NCBI GenBank assembly: GCA_000431275.1
Contig: HF989167.1
Coordinates: forward strand, 11,070-20,192
Source of the DNA: Prevotella sp. CAG:755
GTDB taxonomy: Bacteria; Bacteroidota; Bacteroidia; Bacteroidales; Bacteroidaceae
Direction: 5' to 3'
Length of the DNA stretch: 9,123 nt
Within the stretch, counting starts at the first letter, position 1; each line of letters starts with the position of its first letter. Made by a program: the position numbers and the translations under genes. Below, piece after piece: positions 1-6,514 of this stretch. The notes beneath the pieces were generated by a model. It worked only from the letters and a program-made list of their open reading frames with translations. It was not told the DNA's origin and made no database searches.

Positions 1-227
1 AAAAAAATATGACAGCCGGCAGCCTGACTGTACCTGTCGAGATCAATTCAAAAACGTTCGAACGTCTGACAAAAGTCATCGAAAAGAAGACCCGCCAAAA
101 AGTCCAATTTTCTGTAAAAGTCGATCCGGAAATCCAAGGAGGATTTATCGTCGAATACGACACATACAGACTCGACGCCAGCCTCCGGACGCAGTTGAAT
201 CAATTGAGACGGCAATTATGCCGTTGA
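1..227 (+). CDS. atpH: ATP synthase F1 delta subunit, C-terminal part (5' end outside window)
   Basis: This is the last roughly 75 residues of the delta subunit (OSCP homologue), which joins the F1 head to the peripheral b-subunit stalk of the membrane ATP synthase. The reading frame is open to the left edge, so the gene is cut by the window; the ATG at position 9 is internal and not the start. The family's C-terminal pattern is visible: a short strand region (AGSLTVPVEI), a helix rich in Lys/Arg, then DPEIQGGFIVEYDTYRLDAS, which matches the usual DP-x-L-x-GG-hydrophobic...DxS ending, then a basic terminal helix. It is followed after 51 bases by atpA in the same direction, as expected within an atp operon. 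No Shine-Dalgarno sequence is obvious in that gap. Identification is firm because of both the motif and the neighbour. Confidence 0.93.
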   Translation, partial: KNMTAGSLTVPVEINSKTFERLTKVIEKKTRQKVQFSVKVDPEIQGGFIVEYDTYRLDASLRTQLNQLRRQLCR

Positions 228-278
228 AAACAAGCGAAGGAAGATTTTGATAAAAACAACGAACAAGTAAGAAATTGT

Positions 279-1862
279 ATGCCAAATAACATCAAGCCCA
301 GCGAGGTCTCGGAAGTACTCTTGCAACAACTGAAAGGAGTCAACACCAGTGTTGGCTTTGAAGAAGTCGGCACAGTACTTCAAGTGAGCGACGGCGTGGC
401 ACGCCTTTACGGATTAAAAAACGTAACGGCCAACGAACTCCTTGAATTCGAAAACGGGACGATGGCCGTAGCCATGAACTTGGAAGAGGACAACGTTGGC
501 GTCGTACTATTGGGTCCCACAGAAGGAATCGAAGAAGGTATGACGGCCAAGCGTACAGGCAAAGTCGTGTCGATCGAAGTCAATGAGAACATGTTGGGGC
601 GAATCATCAACCCGCTCGGCCAGCCCATTGACGGTGGAGCCCCCATCGACGGCGAGCGTTTCCTGATGCCCCTTGACCGCAAGGCTCCCGGCGTGATTTA
701 CCGCCAGCCAGTGAACCAAGCGCTCCAAACCGGCATCAAAGCCATCGACTCGATGATCCCCATCGGCCGAGGCCAGCGCGAACTGATTATCGGTGACCGA
801 CAGACAGGCAAGACCGCCATAGCCATTGACACCATAATCAATCAGAAACAAAGTTTTGAGAGTGGTGACCCGGTCTACTGCATCTATGTGGCCATTGGAC
901 AAAAAGCCTCGACGGTGGCCAACATCGTCAATACGCTCAAATCCCATGGCGCAATGCCCTACACGGTTGTCGTTTCGGCCACAGCTGCTGATCCCGCCGC
1001 GCTGCAATACTATGCTCCTTTTGCCGGCGCCGCCATCGGCGAGTATTTCCGCGACCGTGGTAAGCACGCCCTTGTCGTTTACGACGACCTGTCGAAACAA
1101 GCAGTCGCCTATCGCGAGGTTTCCTTGATCCTGCGCCGTCCGTCCGGCCGTGAGGCGTATCCCGGTGATGTGTTCTACCTCCACTCCCGCCTTCTTGAAC
1201 GTGCGGCCAAAATCAACGCCCAGGACGAGGTGGCCCAGCAAATGAATGACCTGCCCGAAAGCATGAAAGGGAAAGTCGTCGGCGGAGGCTCGCTCACCGC
1301 ACTACCGATCATCGAGACGCAGGCCGGCGACGTGTCTGCCTACATCCCGACAAATGTGATCTCCATCACAGACGGACAGATCTATCTCGACACCAACCTC
1401 TTCAACAGCGGAACGCGACCGGCCATCGACGTCGGCATCTCGGTATCGCGTGTGGGTGGAGCCGCTCAGATAAAGAGTATGAAAAAAGTCGCGGGCACAC
1501 TGAAAATCGATCAGGCACAATATCGTGAGCTTGAAGCATTCTCAAAATTCTCGTCAGACATGGATGCGGTAACAGCCATGACCCTCGATCGAGGACGAAA
1601 GAACAACCAACTTCTCATTCAAGCCCAGTATAGCCCGATGCCTGTCGGGGAACAAGTAGCCATACTCTATTGCGGCACGCACGGACTGCTCGCCAACGTC
1701 CCGCTTGAAAAAGTCCACGAGTTCCAAGAGAACTTCCTGCAAGTACTCCGTACTAACTATAAGGCGGAAGTCCTCGACGAGCTGACACAGGGCAAACTGA
1801 CTGAAACGATCTGCCAGACCATTGAAAAAGTGGCCGCAGACATTGCGGGACAATACAAGTAA
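279..1862 (+). CDS. atpA: ATP synthase F1 alpha subunit
   Basis: Complete 527-residue alpha subunit, which binds nucleotide at non-catalytic sites and supplies the arginine finger to the catalytic beta sites of cytoplasmic F1. Seen in the sequence: an N-terminal beta-barrel region (about 25-95), the P-loop GDRQTGKT at 172-179, a Walker B-like stretch ALVVYDD at 264-270, and the alpha/beta family signature [10 protein letters not shown] at 381-390, followed by the presumed arginine finger R391. The helical C-terminal domain runs from about 400 to the end. Between LERAA (305-309) and SLTALP the loop appears about seven residues longer than I remember for E. coli; this lengthening probably reflects the lineage. 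The ATG start fits the family N-terminus, though no strong ribosome binding site precedes it. The stop lies 5 bases before atpG, implying co-transcription and probably coupled translation. Confidence 0.98.
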   Translation: MPNNIKPSEVSEVLLQQLKGVNTSVGFEEVGTVLQVSDGVARLYGLKNVTANELLEFENGTMAVAMNLEEDNVGVVLLGPTEGIEEGMTAKRTGKVVSIEVNENMLGRIINPLGQPIDGGAPIDGERFLMPLDRKAPGVIYRQPVNQALQTGIKAIDSMIPIGRGQRELIIGDRQTGKTAIAIDTIINQKQSFESGDPVYCIYVAIGQKASTVANIVNTLKSHGAMPYTVVVSATAADPAALQYYAPFAGAAIGEYFRDRGKHALVVYDDLSKQAVAYREVSLILRRPSGREAYPGDVFYLHSRLLERAAKINAQDEVAQQMNDLPESMKGKVVGGGSLTALPIIETQAGDVSAYIPTNVISITDGQIYLDTNLFNSGTRPAIDVGISVSRVGGAAQIKSMKKVAGTLKIDQAQYRELEAFSKFSSDMDAVTAMTLDRGRKNNQLLIQAQYSPMPVGEQVAILYCGTHGLLANVPLEKVHEFQENFLQVLRTNYKAEVLDELTQGKLTETICQTIEKVAADIAGQYK

Positions 1863-1867
1863 AAGCC

Positions 1868-2737
1868 ATGGCATCACTGAAAGAGGTTAAAACGCGCATC
1901 ACGTCTGTCCAAAGCACACGTAAGATTACGAGTGCCATGAAGATGGTTGCTTCGTCGAAACTGCACAAAGCGCAACAAGCCATTGAAAACATGCGACCCT
2001 ATGAGACTCAGTTGGCTCACATCATGTCAGCGTTCGTCAATGGGGCGCAGGGCGACGTTTCTTCTCCTTTTTCAGCTCAGCGCAGCGTGCAGAATGTGGT
2101 GCTTATTGCCGTATCGTCGAACGGAAGTCTTTGTGGGGGCTTCAACGCCAACTTGATAAAGAAAGTTCGAGAGACGATTAAGGAATACCAGGCGCAGCAT
2201 GTCGACATCCGGGTTATTCCATTCGGACGTAAGGTGGCCGATGCTTTGTCGAAGGAGGGCTTTTCTTTCGACAGCGACCACTCTTCCATGCTCGAACATC
2301 CTTCATACGAAGACGCCGCAGTTATCGTGCGCAACCTGATGAAAGAGTTCGTCGAAGGCACAGTAGATCGTGTAGAACTCATCTACCACCATTTCAAAAG
2401 CACTTCAACGCAAACTTTGGAGCGCGAGGCCTTACTTCCCGTGGAGCATACCACGCCGAACGAGGATGCCTCGACAGGCAACGACCTTGACTATATCATC
2501 GAGCCTTCGGTGGAAGAAATCATGGCGGAGCTGGTACCCCAGACGCTATGTCTGAAATTATACACAGCCTTGCTCGACAGTGTAGCCAGCGAGCATGCTG
2601 CCCGTGTCGTAGCCATGCAAGTAGCCACGGACAATGCGGACGAACTGTTAAGAGACTTGACGCTCACGTATAACAAGACGCGGCAACAGGCCATCACGAC
2701 CGAATTGCTTGATATCGTCGGAGGAAGCATGCAATAA
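1868..2737 (+). CDS. atpG: ATP synthase F1 gamma subunit
   Basis: Complete 289-residue gamma subunit, the central rotating shaft that couples proton flow through Fo to catalysis in the alpha3-beta3 head. The N-terminus MASLKEVKTRITSVQSTRKI and the following MKMVASSKL are the classic first coiled-coil helix of the family. The C-terminus (DNADELLRDL...NKTRQQAITTELLDIVGG) is the second shaft helix; its ITTE-x2-D-x3-G signature is present, with Ser where Ala is usual after the last Gly. The middle part (about 75-210) is the Rossmann-like globular domain. The length matches the family (E. coli about 287). It begins 5 bases after atpA and is the last gene of the operon, since a strong terminator follows 33 bases after its stop. 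Confidence 0.97.
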   Translation: MASLKEVKTRITSVQSTRKITSAMKMVASSKLHKAQQAIENMRPYETQLAHIMSAFVNGAQGDVSSPFSAQRSVQNVVLIAVSSNGSLCGGFNANLIKKVRETIKEYQAQHVDIRVIPFGRKVADALSKEGFSFDSDHSSMLEHPSYEDAAVIVRNLMKEFVEGTVDRVELIYHHFKSTSTQTLEREALLPVEHTTPNEDASTGNDLDYIIEPSVEEIMAELVPQTLCLKLYTALLDSVASEHAARVVAMQVATDNADELLRDLTLTYNKTRQQAITTELLDIVGGSMQ

Positions 2738-2770
2738 CCATCCAGTTTTAAGATCATAGACTAAGTAAGT

Positions 2771-2807
2771 GGCGTACGTGCGGCAATCGCATGTACGCCG
2801 CTTTTTT
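2771..2807 (+). terminator. Rho-independent terminator of the atp operon
   Basis: A 12-bp stem (2771-2782 with 2788-2799, containing one G-U wobble) closes on a 5-base loop, and six T residues follow at 2802-2807. The stem is GC-rich. This is a textbook intrinsic terminator 33 bases after the atpG stop, so the atp transcript most likely ends here. Confidence 0.93.
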
Positions 2808-2980
2808 GCTGCCGTTCTCACCGCTCGTCCATACCTCGCCTGCTTTCAGTATGGAAATACCGGCGTCTCAGGTCCGTAAAATCCGGTGTCGATACGCCTA
2901 TGCCTGCTTGCGGCTGCCGAATTGTTTTGCGATCCAGGAGGATAGTCGTATCTTAGCGCTCCGAATTAGGACAATGGATA

Positions 2981-2986
2981 GGAGAG
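2981..2986 (+). promoter_or_regulatory. Probable ribosome binding site of the HEAT-like gene
   Basis: GGAGAG lies 5 bases before the ATG at 2992. It favours that start over the in-frame ATG at 2974 and over earlier ATGs, one of which (2791) falls inside the atp terminator stem. A second purine-rich site, AGGAGG at 2936-2941, has no start codon at a suitable distance. Shine-Dalgarno use is weak in Bacteroidetes, so this supports the choice of start without proving it. Confidence 0.5.
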
Positions 2987-2991
2987 GCCCC

Positions 2992-3555
2992 ATGACAGAA
3001 CGGACATCGGACGAACTGCGCGAGAAACTCTGCAAACGTATCAATCGGGATAAAGTGCTTGCCATCTATCAAAGCTGTGATTTGCGTGACGCTCTATCCG
3101 ACGACGGGCGTCTGTGGCGCTTGGTCTTCGATGCGGACGAGCGGGTGGCCGCACATGCCGCATGGGTGATTTCGCACCTTGTCGACCGGAACAGGTTGTA
3201 CCTGTCCACCGACCAGACAGGCAACTTGATCGAAGAGGTTTTGTCTACGGTTCACGAAACAAAGCGCCGCCTGTTGCTTAGCGTATTGATGCATGCGAAT
3301 TTCGGCGCGGAGACGTTTCGTCCCGTATTTTTTGATCATTGCATGAAGACGATGACAAGTGCAGAGGCATCAGTGGCCGTCAGGGTGCTTTGTATGAAAT
3401 TAGCCTATGCACAATGCCGTTTCTCCGCAGATTTGCTTGCGGAGTTACGTGCCACAGTGGAACTTATGTCCCCGTCTTCGTTGTCGCCAGGACTGAGGGC
3501 CGCGCGGCGTAGTGTGCTCGCCGGCATTAGCCGTGCACTAAGCAAGTTCAGCTGA
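2992..3555 (+). CDS. Small HEAT-repeat-like helical protein of unknown function
   Basis: A 187-residue protein with no signal peptide and no membrane segment, so probably cytoplasmic. It looks all-helical: about residues 41-63 (LWRLVFDADERVAAHAAWVI...) resemble a HEAT/ARM-type helix pair, and further amphipathic helices at about 77-103, 110-135 and 144-184 suggest a short alpha-solenoid, a fold that usually binds proteins. No catalytic motif is visible. From memory, similar small Bacteroidales proteins have sometimes carried an adenylosuccinate lyase label in databases; this one is far too short for that enzyme and shows none of its signature, so I do not use that name. The start at 2992 is chosen from GGAGAG just upstream; ATG 2974 (six residues longer) is the alternative. 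It sits alone between its own terminator and that of the atp operon, so it is probably a single-gene transcript, although I could not recognise its promoter. The existence of the gene is likely; its function is not known. Confidence 0.75.
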   Translation: MTERTSDELREKLCKRINRDKVLAIYQSCDLRDALSDDGRLWRLVFDADERVAAHAAWVISHLVDRNRLYLSTDQTGNLIEEVLSTVHETKRRLLLSVLMHANFGAETFRPVFFDHCMKTMTSAEASVAVRVLCMKLAYAQCRFSADLLAELRATVELMSPSSLSPGLRAARRSVLAGISRALSKFS

Positions 3556-3570
3556 ACCGGACTCGATTAT

Positions 3571-3613
3571 TCTTCCCGGCCGACCGGATTTTCTGTCAGC
3601 CGGGAAGATTTTT
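3571..3613 (+). terminator. Rho-independent terminator of the HEAT-like gene
   Basis: A perfect 10-bp GC-rich stem (TCTTCCCGGC at 3571-3580 with GCCGGGAAGA at 3599-3608) encloses an 18-base loop and is followed by TTTTT at 3609-3613. It begins 15 bases after the stop codon of the HEAT-like gene. A second possible stem (3580-3588 with 3633-3641) uses part of the loop and would compete with it or form a pseudoknot. Confidence 0.82.
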
Positions 3614-3801
3614 CCAGCCGACGACTCACTTTTCCGGTCGGACAGCTGGAGTATATGTCCGCACTTGGTAACTGCTTTTATCGGCTTGATGAATGAAAAA
3701 ACATTCAGATACACCAGACGGAAACGGCGCGCCAGGATTAAAATATAGTCTCTGCCTTGTGATGCAGTTTTTCAACTTTTCTTCCTTAATTTAATATGTT
3801 T

Positions 3802-3832
3802 CCAAACGCCTAATGCATTTGGTGACATGTCA
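3802..3832. repeat. Adjacent hairpin and 10-bp palindrome
   Basis: CCAAACGC (3802-3809) and GCATTTGG (3815-3822) form an 8-bp stem around a 5-base loop. On a - strand transcript the one imperfect position is a G-U wobble, whereas on the + strand it is a C-A mismatch, so the structure fits RNA read leftwards from the protease gene. The perfect palindrome TGACATGTCA follows directly at 3823-3832. No U-tract follows on either strand. Function is unknown. Confidence 0.45.
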
Positions 3833-3861
3833 TGACAGAAAATGCGGCCTGCATGTGCGGC

Positions 3862-3890
3862 AAGGTTACGAACGGAAGGGCCGTAACCTT
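3862..3890 (-). repeat. 9-bp inverted repeat downstream of the protease gene
   Basis: AAGGTTACG (3862-3870) and CGTAACCTT (3882-3890) pair perfectly around an 11-base loop. It lies 19 bases past the stop codon of the - strand protease gene, where a transcription terminator would be expected. There is no T-run after it on the - strand, so it is either a weak or U-less terminator or a 3' stabilising stem-loop. The structure is clear; the role is inferred from position. Confidence 0.5.
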
Positions 3891-3909
3891 AGAGTTGCGC
3901 AGATGGCGA

Positions 3910-5232
3910 TCAGTTCTCTGCCGGCGGAAGGAGATTGTCCGCACCTTCACCCCGGACATACATGCTTTCATAATTGATTGTCAGGCGTTTGAATGCCAGC
4001 ACGAAGTCCGTACCTAACGAGCCAAACCCGCCGCACGATAAGTCAACGTCTGTCTGCCGGAGAGTGACTGACTGGTCAAATAGCCGGAGCGAGAACTCCG
4101 GCAGGGTGTACACTTCTCGCGGCTTGATGCCGCCGAATCCACCGCAAAACGTAGTGCGTTTTTCCAAGCCGCTGACCAGTTCCGGGTATTGCTGGATGAA
4201 AAGGCCTGCCAAAGTGCTTTTCACATTTCCCGTATCGAATGTGATTACGTTAGGCTTTCCCTGAATTTCAACCCTTATTTGAGGAATGTTAGAGGATATG
4301 TACATATTAGATGGCCCGGCACTAATTTTGTGTGGAAACAGAAACGTGCGCGACTCGTTGTCGATGACAACTTCTTTCACGTCTCGTATGAAATGGTAAC
4401 CCAGTACTCCGTTGAACGTGAACACGCTATCGAGTTGAGGATCGGGAGGAGCCACCATGAAAACAGGGTGGTAGTAGGTGATGTCACCGACGCGAAGCGA
4501 ATCTGCCGTAGCCAGCTTGACAAGGCCTATGGATACGCCCGAAACGGGAACGGAATCCGTGAGTATCTTCAAGCCGACTTCTTTGGCATACGCTTCGGTG
4601 ACAAAGTTTCCGAACGAGCATCCGGTGTCGAAAATAAAGTTTTTGGTGATACCGTTTACCTCTACGGGAATTTGGAAATGTACGCCTCCCCCTGCGGCTT
4701 CAACTTTCATCGGTACGCGGACATCGTGTGCAGGCCGGCTAAGCGATGGAGGAGGCACAGAAGCCAAAGCCGTTCCGACACGTTCGAAGAATACATACGG
4801 AGACAGCTCGGCAGGAGACAGCTTGCCTCTCAGCTGTCTGACCAGTTTTTCTCCGGTCGAACCTCCTTCGGCATAACGCCCCATGTTAAGCTGGTTCATG
4901 GCGAATAGGGCTGCAAGGCCCAACGAATTGTCAGGTCCCAGTTCGGACTGGTAGTAGCGCAGCAGGCTGTCGAGCGCTGAGGAAGCATCTTCCAGCCGAT
5001 TGAAACCAATGCCGAGTTGTGCGTGACTCAACAAGTGGAGCATGGAGACACTCACTGAATCGCTCAAACGGGGATATTGCTCTTTCAGAAAAAACAAGTC
5101 GCCCGTGGTGAGGATTTCGGCCAATTTATTGTCGGCTCGCGTCTGCGCGCGCAGTGGAACGAAAACCATGAGGATTATAGCGAAAAAGAGCACGGTTTTC
5201 AGAGGCGCTGTTCTCAAAATATGTGTCGTCAT
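3910..5232 (-). CDS. Exported protein with TPR-like N-terminus and two retropepsin-like aspartic protease domains
   Basis: A 440-residue protein starting at the ATG read leftwards from 5232. The N-terminus (residues 1-30) is a signal peptide: a short basic stretch, the hydrophobic core TVLFFAIILMVFV, and a likely cleavage after PLRA. No lipobox cysteine is present, so the mature protein is probably periplasmic or secreted. Residues about 31-160 form helical pairs like degenerate TPRs. Two clan AA protease units follow. The first has FDTGCS (D202) with strand-turn NGVLGYHFI; the second has FDTGNVKS (D333) with GSLGTDFVL. Two DTG motifs in one chain suggest a pseudo-dimeric active site like pepsin's, although the second motif lacks the usual Ser/Thr two residues after DTG and may be weaker. 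The substrate is unknown. It lies 89 bases after galK on the same strand, past terminator-like palindromes, so it may or may not be co-transcribed with the gal operon. A longer frame starting at a TTG inside those repeats is less likely. Confidence 0.85.
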   Translation of the reverse strand: MTTHILRTAPLKTVLFFAIILMVFVPLRAQTRADNKLAEILTTGDLFFLKEQYPRLSDSVSVSMLHLLSHAQLGIGFNRLEDASSALDSLLRYYQSELGPDNSLGLAALFAMNQLNMGRYAEGGSTGEKLVRQLRGKLSPAELSPYVFFERVGTALASVPPPSLSRPAHDVRVPMKVEAAGGGVHFQIPVEVNGITKNFIFDTGCSFGNFVTEAYAKEVGLKILTDSVPVSGVSIGLVKLATADSLRVGDITYYHPVFMVAPPDPQLDSVFTFNGVLGYHFIRDVKEVVIDNESRTFLFPHKISAGPSNMYISSNIPQIRVEIQGKPNVITFDTGNVKSTLAGLFIQQYPELVSGLEKRTTFCGGFGGIKPREVYTLPEFSLRLFDQSVTLRQTDVDLSCGGFGSLGTDFVLAFKRLTINYESMYVRGEGADNLLPPAEN

Positions 5233-5255
5233 AATACGGTTGGAGTAGGGGGATA

Positions 5256-5304
5256 AAAAAGATTGCGCAATCTTTTTGAATAGATTGCGCAATCTTTTTG
5301 AAAA
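5256..5304. repeat. Tandem 22-bp palindromic repeats, possible gal operon terminator
   Basis: The 22-bp unit GATTGCGCAATCTTTTTGAA plus two bases occurs twice head to tail (5261-5282 and 5283-5304), differing at a single position, T versus A, in the final two bases. Each contains the 12-bp palindrome GATTGCGCAATC. With flanking A and T runs, 5256-5277 is a perfect 22-bp palindrome. It lies just downstream of galK and upstream of the protease gene. Read leftwards, it gives an AT-rich hairpin ending in TTTTTT, like a weak intrinsic terminator. A protein-binding site is the alternative. Confidence 0.65.
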
Positions 5305-5321
5305 TCGAGGTATATTACATC

Positions 5322-6482
5322 TTAGCAGAGCTTGCGTGCACCGTCGCCGATGACGACGTCGATGACGATAGGCTCTTTGCCGAATTTTTCCTTATAGCTC
5401 TTCTTTGCGGTTTCGATGAAGTTATCATACAGCTCGTCGCTTACCAAGTTGATGGTGCAGCCGCCGAAACCGCCGCCCATGATGCGAGAACCCGTCACGC
5501 CGCAACTCTTGGCCACGTCGTTGAGGAAGTCTATTTCGGGGCAGGACACCTCGTACTCCTTGCTCAGTCCGTAGTGGGTCTCGAACATCTTCTTGCCGAC
5601 TTCTTCGTAGTCGCCTTCTTCGAGAGCCACGCACACTTCGAGCACGCGGTATTTCTCGCCGATGACGTACTTAGCACGCAGTGCGTCTTCCTCGCTCACT
5701 TCGCTGCGCACCTCGTCCAACATGTCATAGGTGGCATCGCGCAGCAATTCCACTTCGGGGTGGTGTTTCTGAATAGCGGCAACCACATTCTCGCAGCTCT
5801 TGCGACGGTCGTTGTAGGCCGAGGAAGCCAAGTCGTGCTTCACCTGTGAGTTGAGCAGGACGAGTTTGTAACCTTTCGGCTCGAATGGGAAGTATTTGTA
5901 TTGCAGGCTGCGGCAGTCCAGGCGCATGAGACTACCGGCCTTGCCGAATACGGAGGCGAACTGGTCCATAATGCCGCAGTTGCAACCAATATAGTTGTGC
6001 TCCGTGGCTTGACCGACTTTAGCCAGCGTGAACTTGTTAATCTTGTTCTCGCCGAACATGTCGTTCAAGGCAAACGCATACGTGCTTTCGAGCGCGGCCG
6101 ACGAACTCATACCTGCTCCGAGGGGCACATCGCCTGCAAAAGCCGTGTTGAAGCCTTCAACGGGCACGCCGAGCTTCATCATTTCGCGGCAAACGCCGTA
6201 GATGAAACGGAAGTGCGTCGCGCTGGGACCTTTTTCGTCGTCCAGGCTGAATTCAACGTAGTCTTTCAGGTCGATAGAGTAGGCGCGTACGTTGCGGGTT
6301 CCATTAGGTTTCAACTCGGCAATCACCCTCTGCTGCACGGCGCCGGGGAACACGAATCCCCCGTTGTAGTCCGTGTGCTCGCCGATGAGGTTGATGCGTC
6401 CGGGGGAGGCATATACTGAGCCTGTGCTTCCATCGAAATGTTCGATGAAGCGGCTTCTTACGTCTTCAATTTTCAGTCTCAT
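5322..6482 (-). CDS. galK: Galactokinase
   Basis: A 386-residue GHMP-family kinase that phosphorylates alpha-D-galactose with ATP to galactose-1-phosphate, the first committed Leloir step, in the cytoplasm. All three family motifs are present: the galactokinase signature GRINLIGEHTDYNGG at 28-42 (sugar-binding E35, H36, D38), the ATP-binding loop GDVPLGAGMSSSAA at 117-130, and GSRIMGGGFGGC at 331-342. The presumed catalytic base is D173 in GIMDQFASVFGKAG, equivalent to D174 of the E. coli enzyme. The length is normal for the family and the ATG start places the signature at the expected distance. It is the last gene of a - strand operon, beginning 32 bases after the transporter stop. No Shine-Dalgarno site is seen, which is common in this phylum. 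Confidence 0.97.
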   Translation of the reverse strand: MRLKIEDVRSRFIEHFDGSTGSVYASPGRINLIGEHTDYNGGFVFPGAVQQRVIAELKPNGTRNVRAYSIDLKDYVEFSLDDEKGPSATHFRFIYGVCREMMKLGVPVEGFNTAFAGDVPLGAGMSSSAALESTYAFALNDMFGENKINKFTLAKVGQATEHNYIGCNCGIMDQFASVFGKAGSLMRLDCRSLQYKYFPFEPKGYKLVLLNSQVKHDLASSAYNDRRKSCENVVAAIQKHHPEVELLRDATYDMLDEVRSEVSEEDALRAKYVIGEKYRVLEVCVALEEGDYEEVGKKMFETHYGLSKEYEVSCPEIDFLNDVAKSCGVTGSRIMGGGFGGCTINLVSDELYDNFIETAKKSYKEKFGKEPIVIDVVIGDGARKLC

Positions 6483-6514
6483 GATAGTATGTTTTTAGGG
6501 TTAAATGAGGTACA

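Larger units (their letters stand above)
3614..3909. other. Non-coding stretch between convergent genes
   Basis: No supported gene lies here. The region separates the + strand HEAT-like gene from the - strand protease gene, so it is a 3'-3' intergenic space and needs no promoter for either. It holds small inverted repeats (3691-3706, 3802-3832 and 3862-3890) and an AT-rich, pyrimidine-rich part at about 3765-3800. I recognised no tRNA, known ncRNA or insertion sequence. A short + strand frame from 3832 that runs into the protease gene is judged spurious. Confidence 0.6.

Noticed and set aside
507..1241. A 244-codon open frame on the - strand inside atpA
   Set aside because: It lies wholly antisense to the well-identified alpha subunit gene, has no recognisable domain, and such long frames are common opposite GC-balanced, highly conserved genes.
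2791..2991. Upstream extension of the HEAT-like gene, from the ATG at 2791 or at 2851
   Set aside because: The ATG at 2791 falls inside the right arm of the atp terminator, and the encoded residues have no helical-repeat character. A Shine-Dalgarno-like GGAGAG points to 2992.
3691..3706. Small hairpin GAATG-AAAAAA-CATTC
   Set aside because: A 5-bp AT-rich stem is expected by chance and has no terminator context.
3832..4017. A 61-codon + strand frame beginning MTENAACMCG
   Set aside because: It overlaps the 3' end of the opposite-strand protease gene by 108 bases, has no ribosome binding site and shows no known family. Its first 10 bases match those around the HEAT-like gene start only by apparent coincidence.
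4189..4908. A 239-codon open frame on the + strand
   Set aside because: It is antisense to the double-retropepsin gene, whose motifs are clear. The translation has no domain or plausible start context.
5233..5292. N-terminal extension of the protease from a TTG at 5292
   Set aside because: It would lie in the palindromic repeats and put 20 extra residues before a good signal peptide. The ATG at 5232 gives a normal export signal.
5298..6419. Long + strand frames opposite galK
   Set aside because: They are antisense to galactokinase, whose three motifs fix the coding strand and frame.
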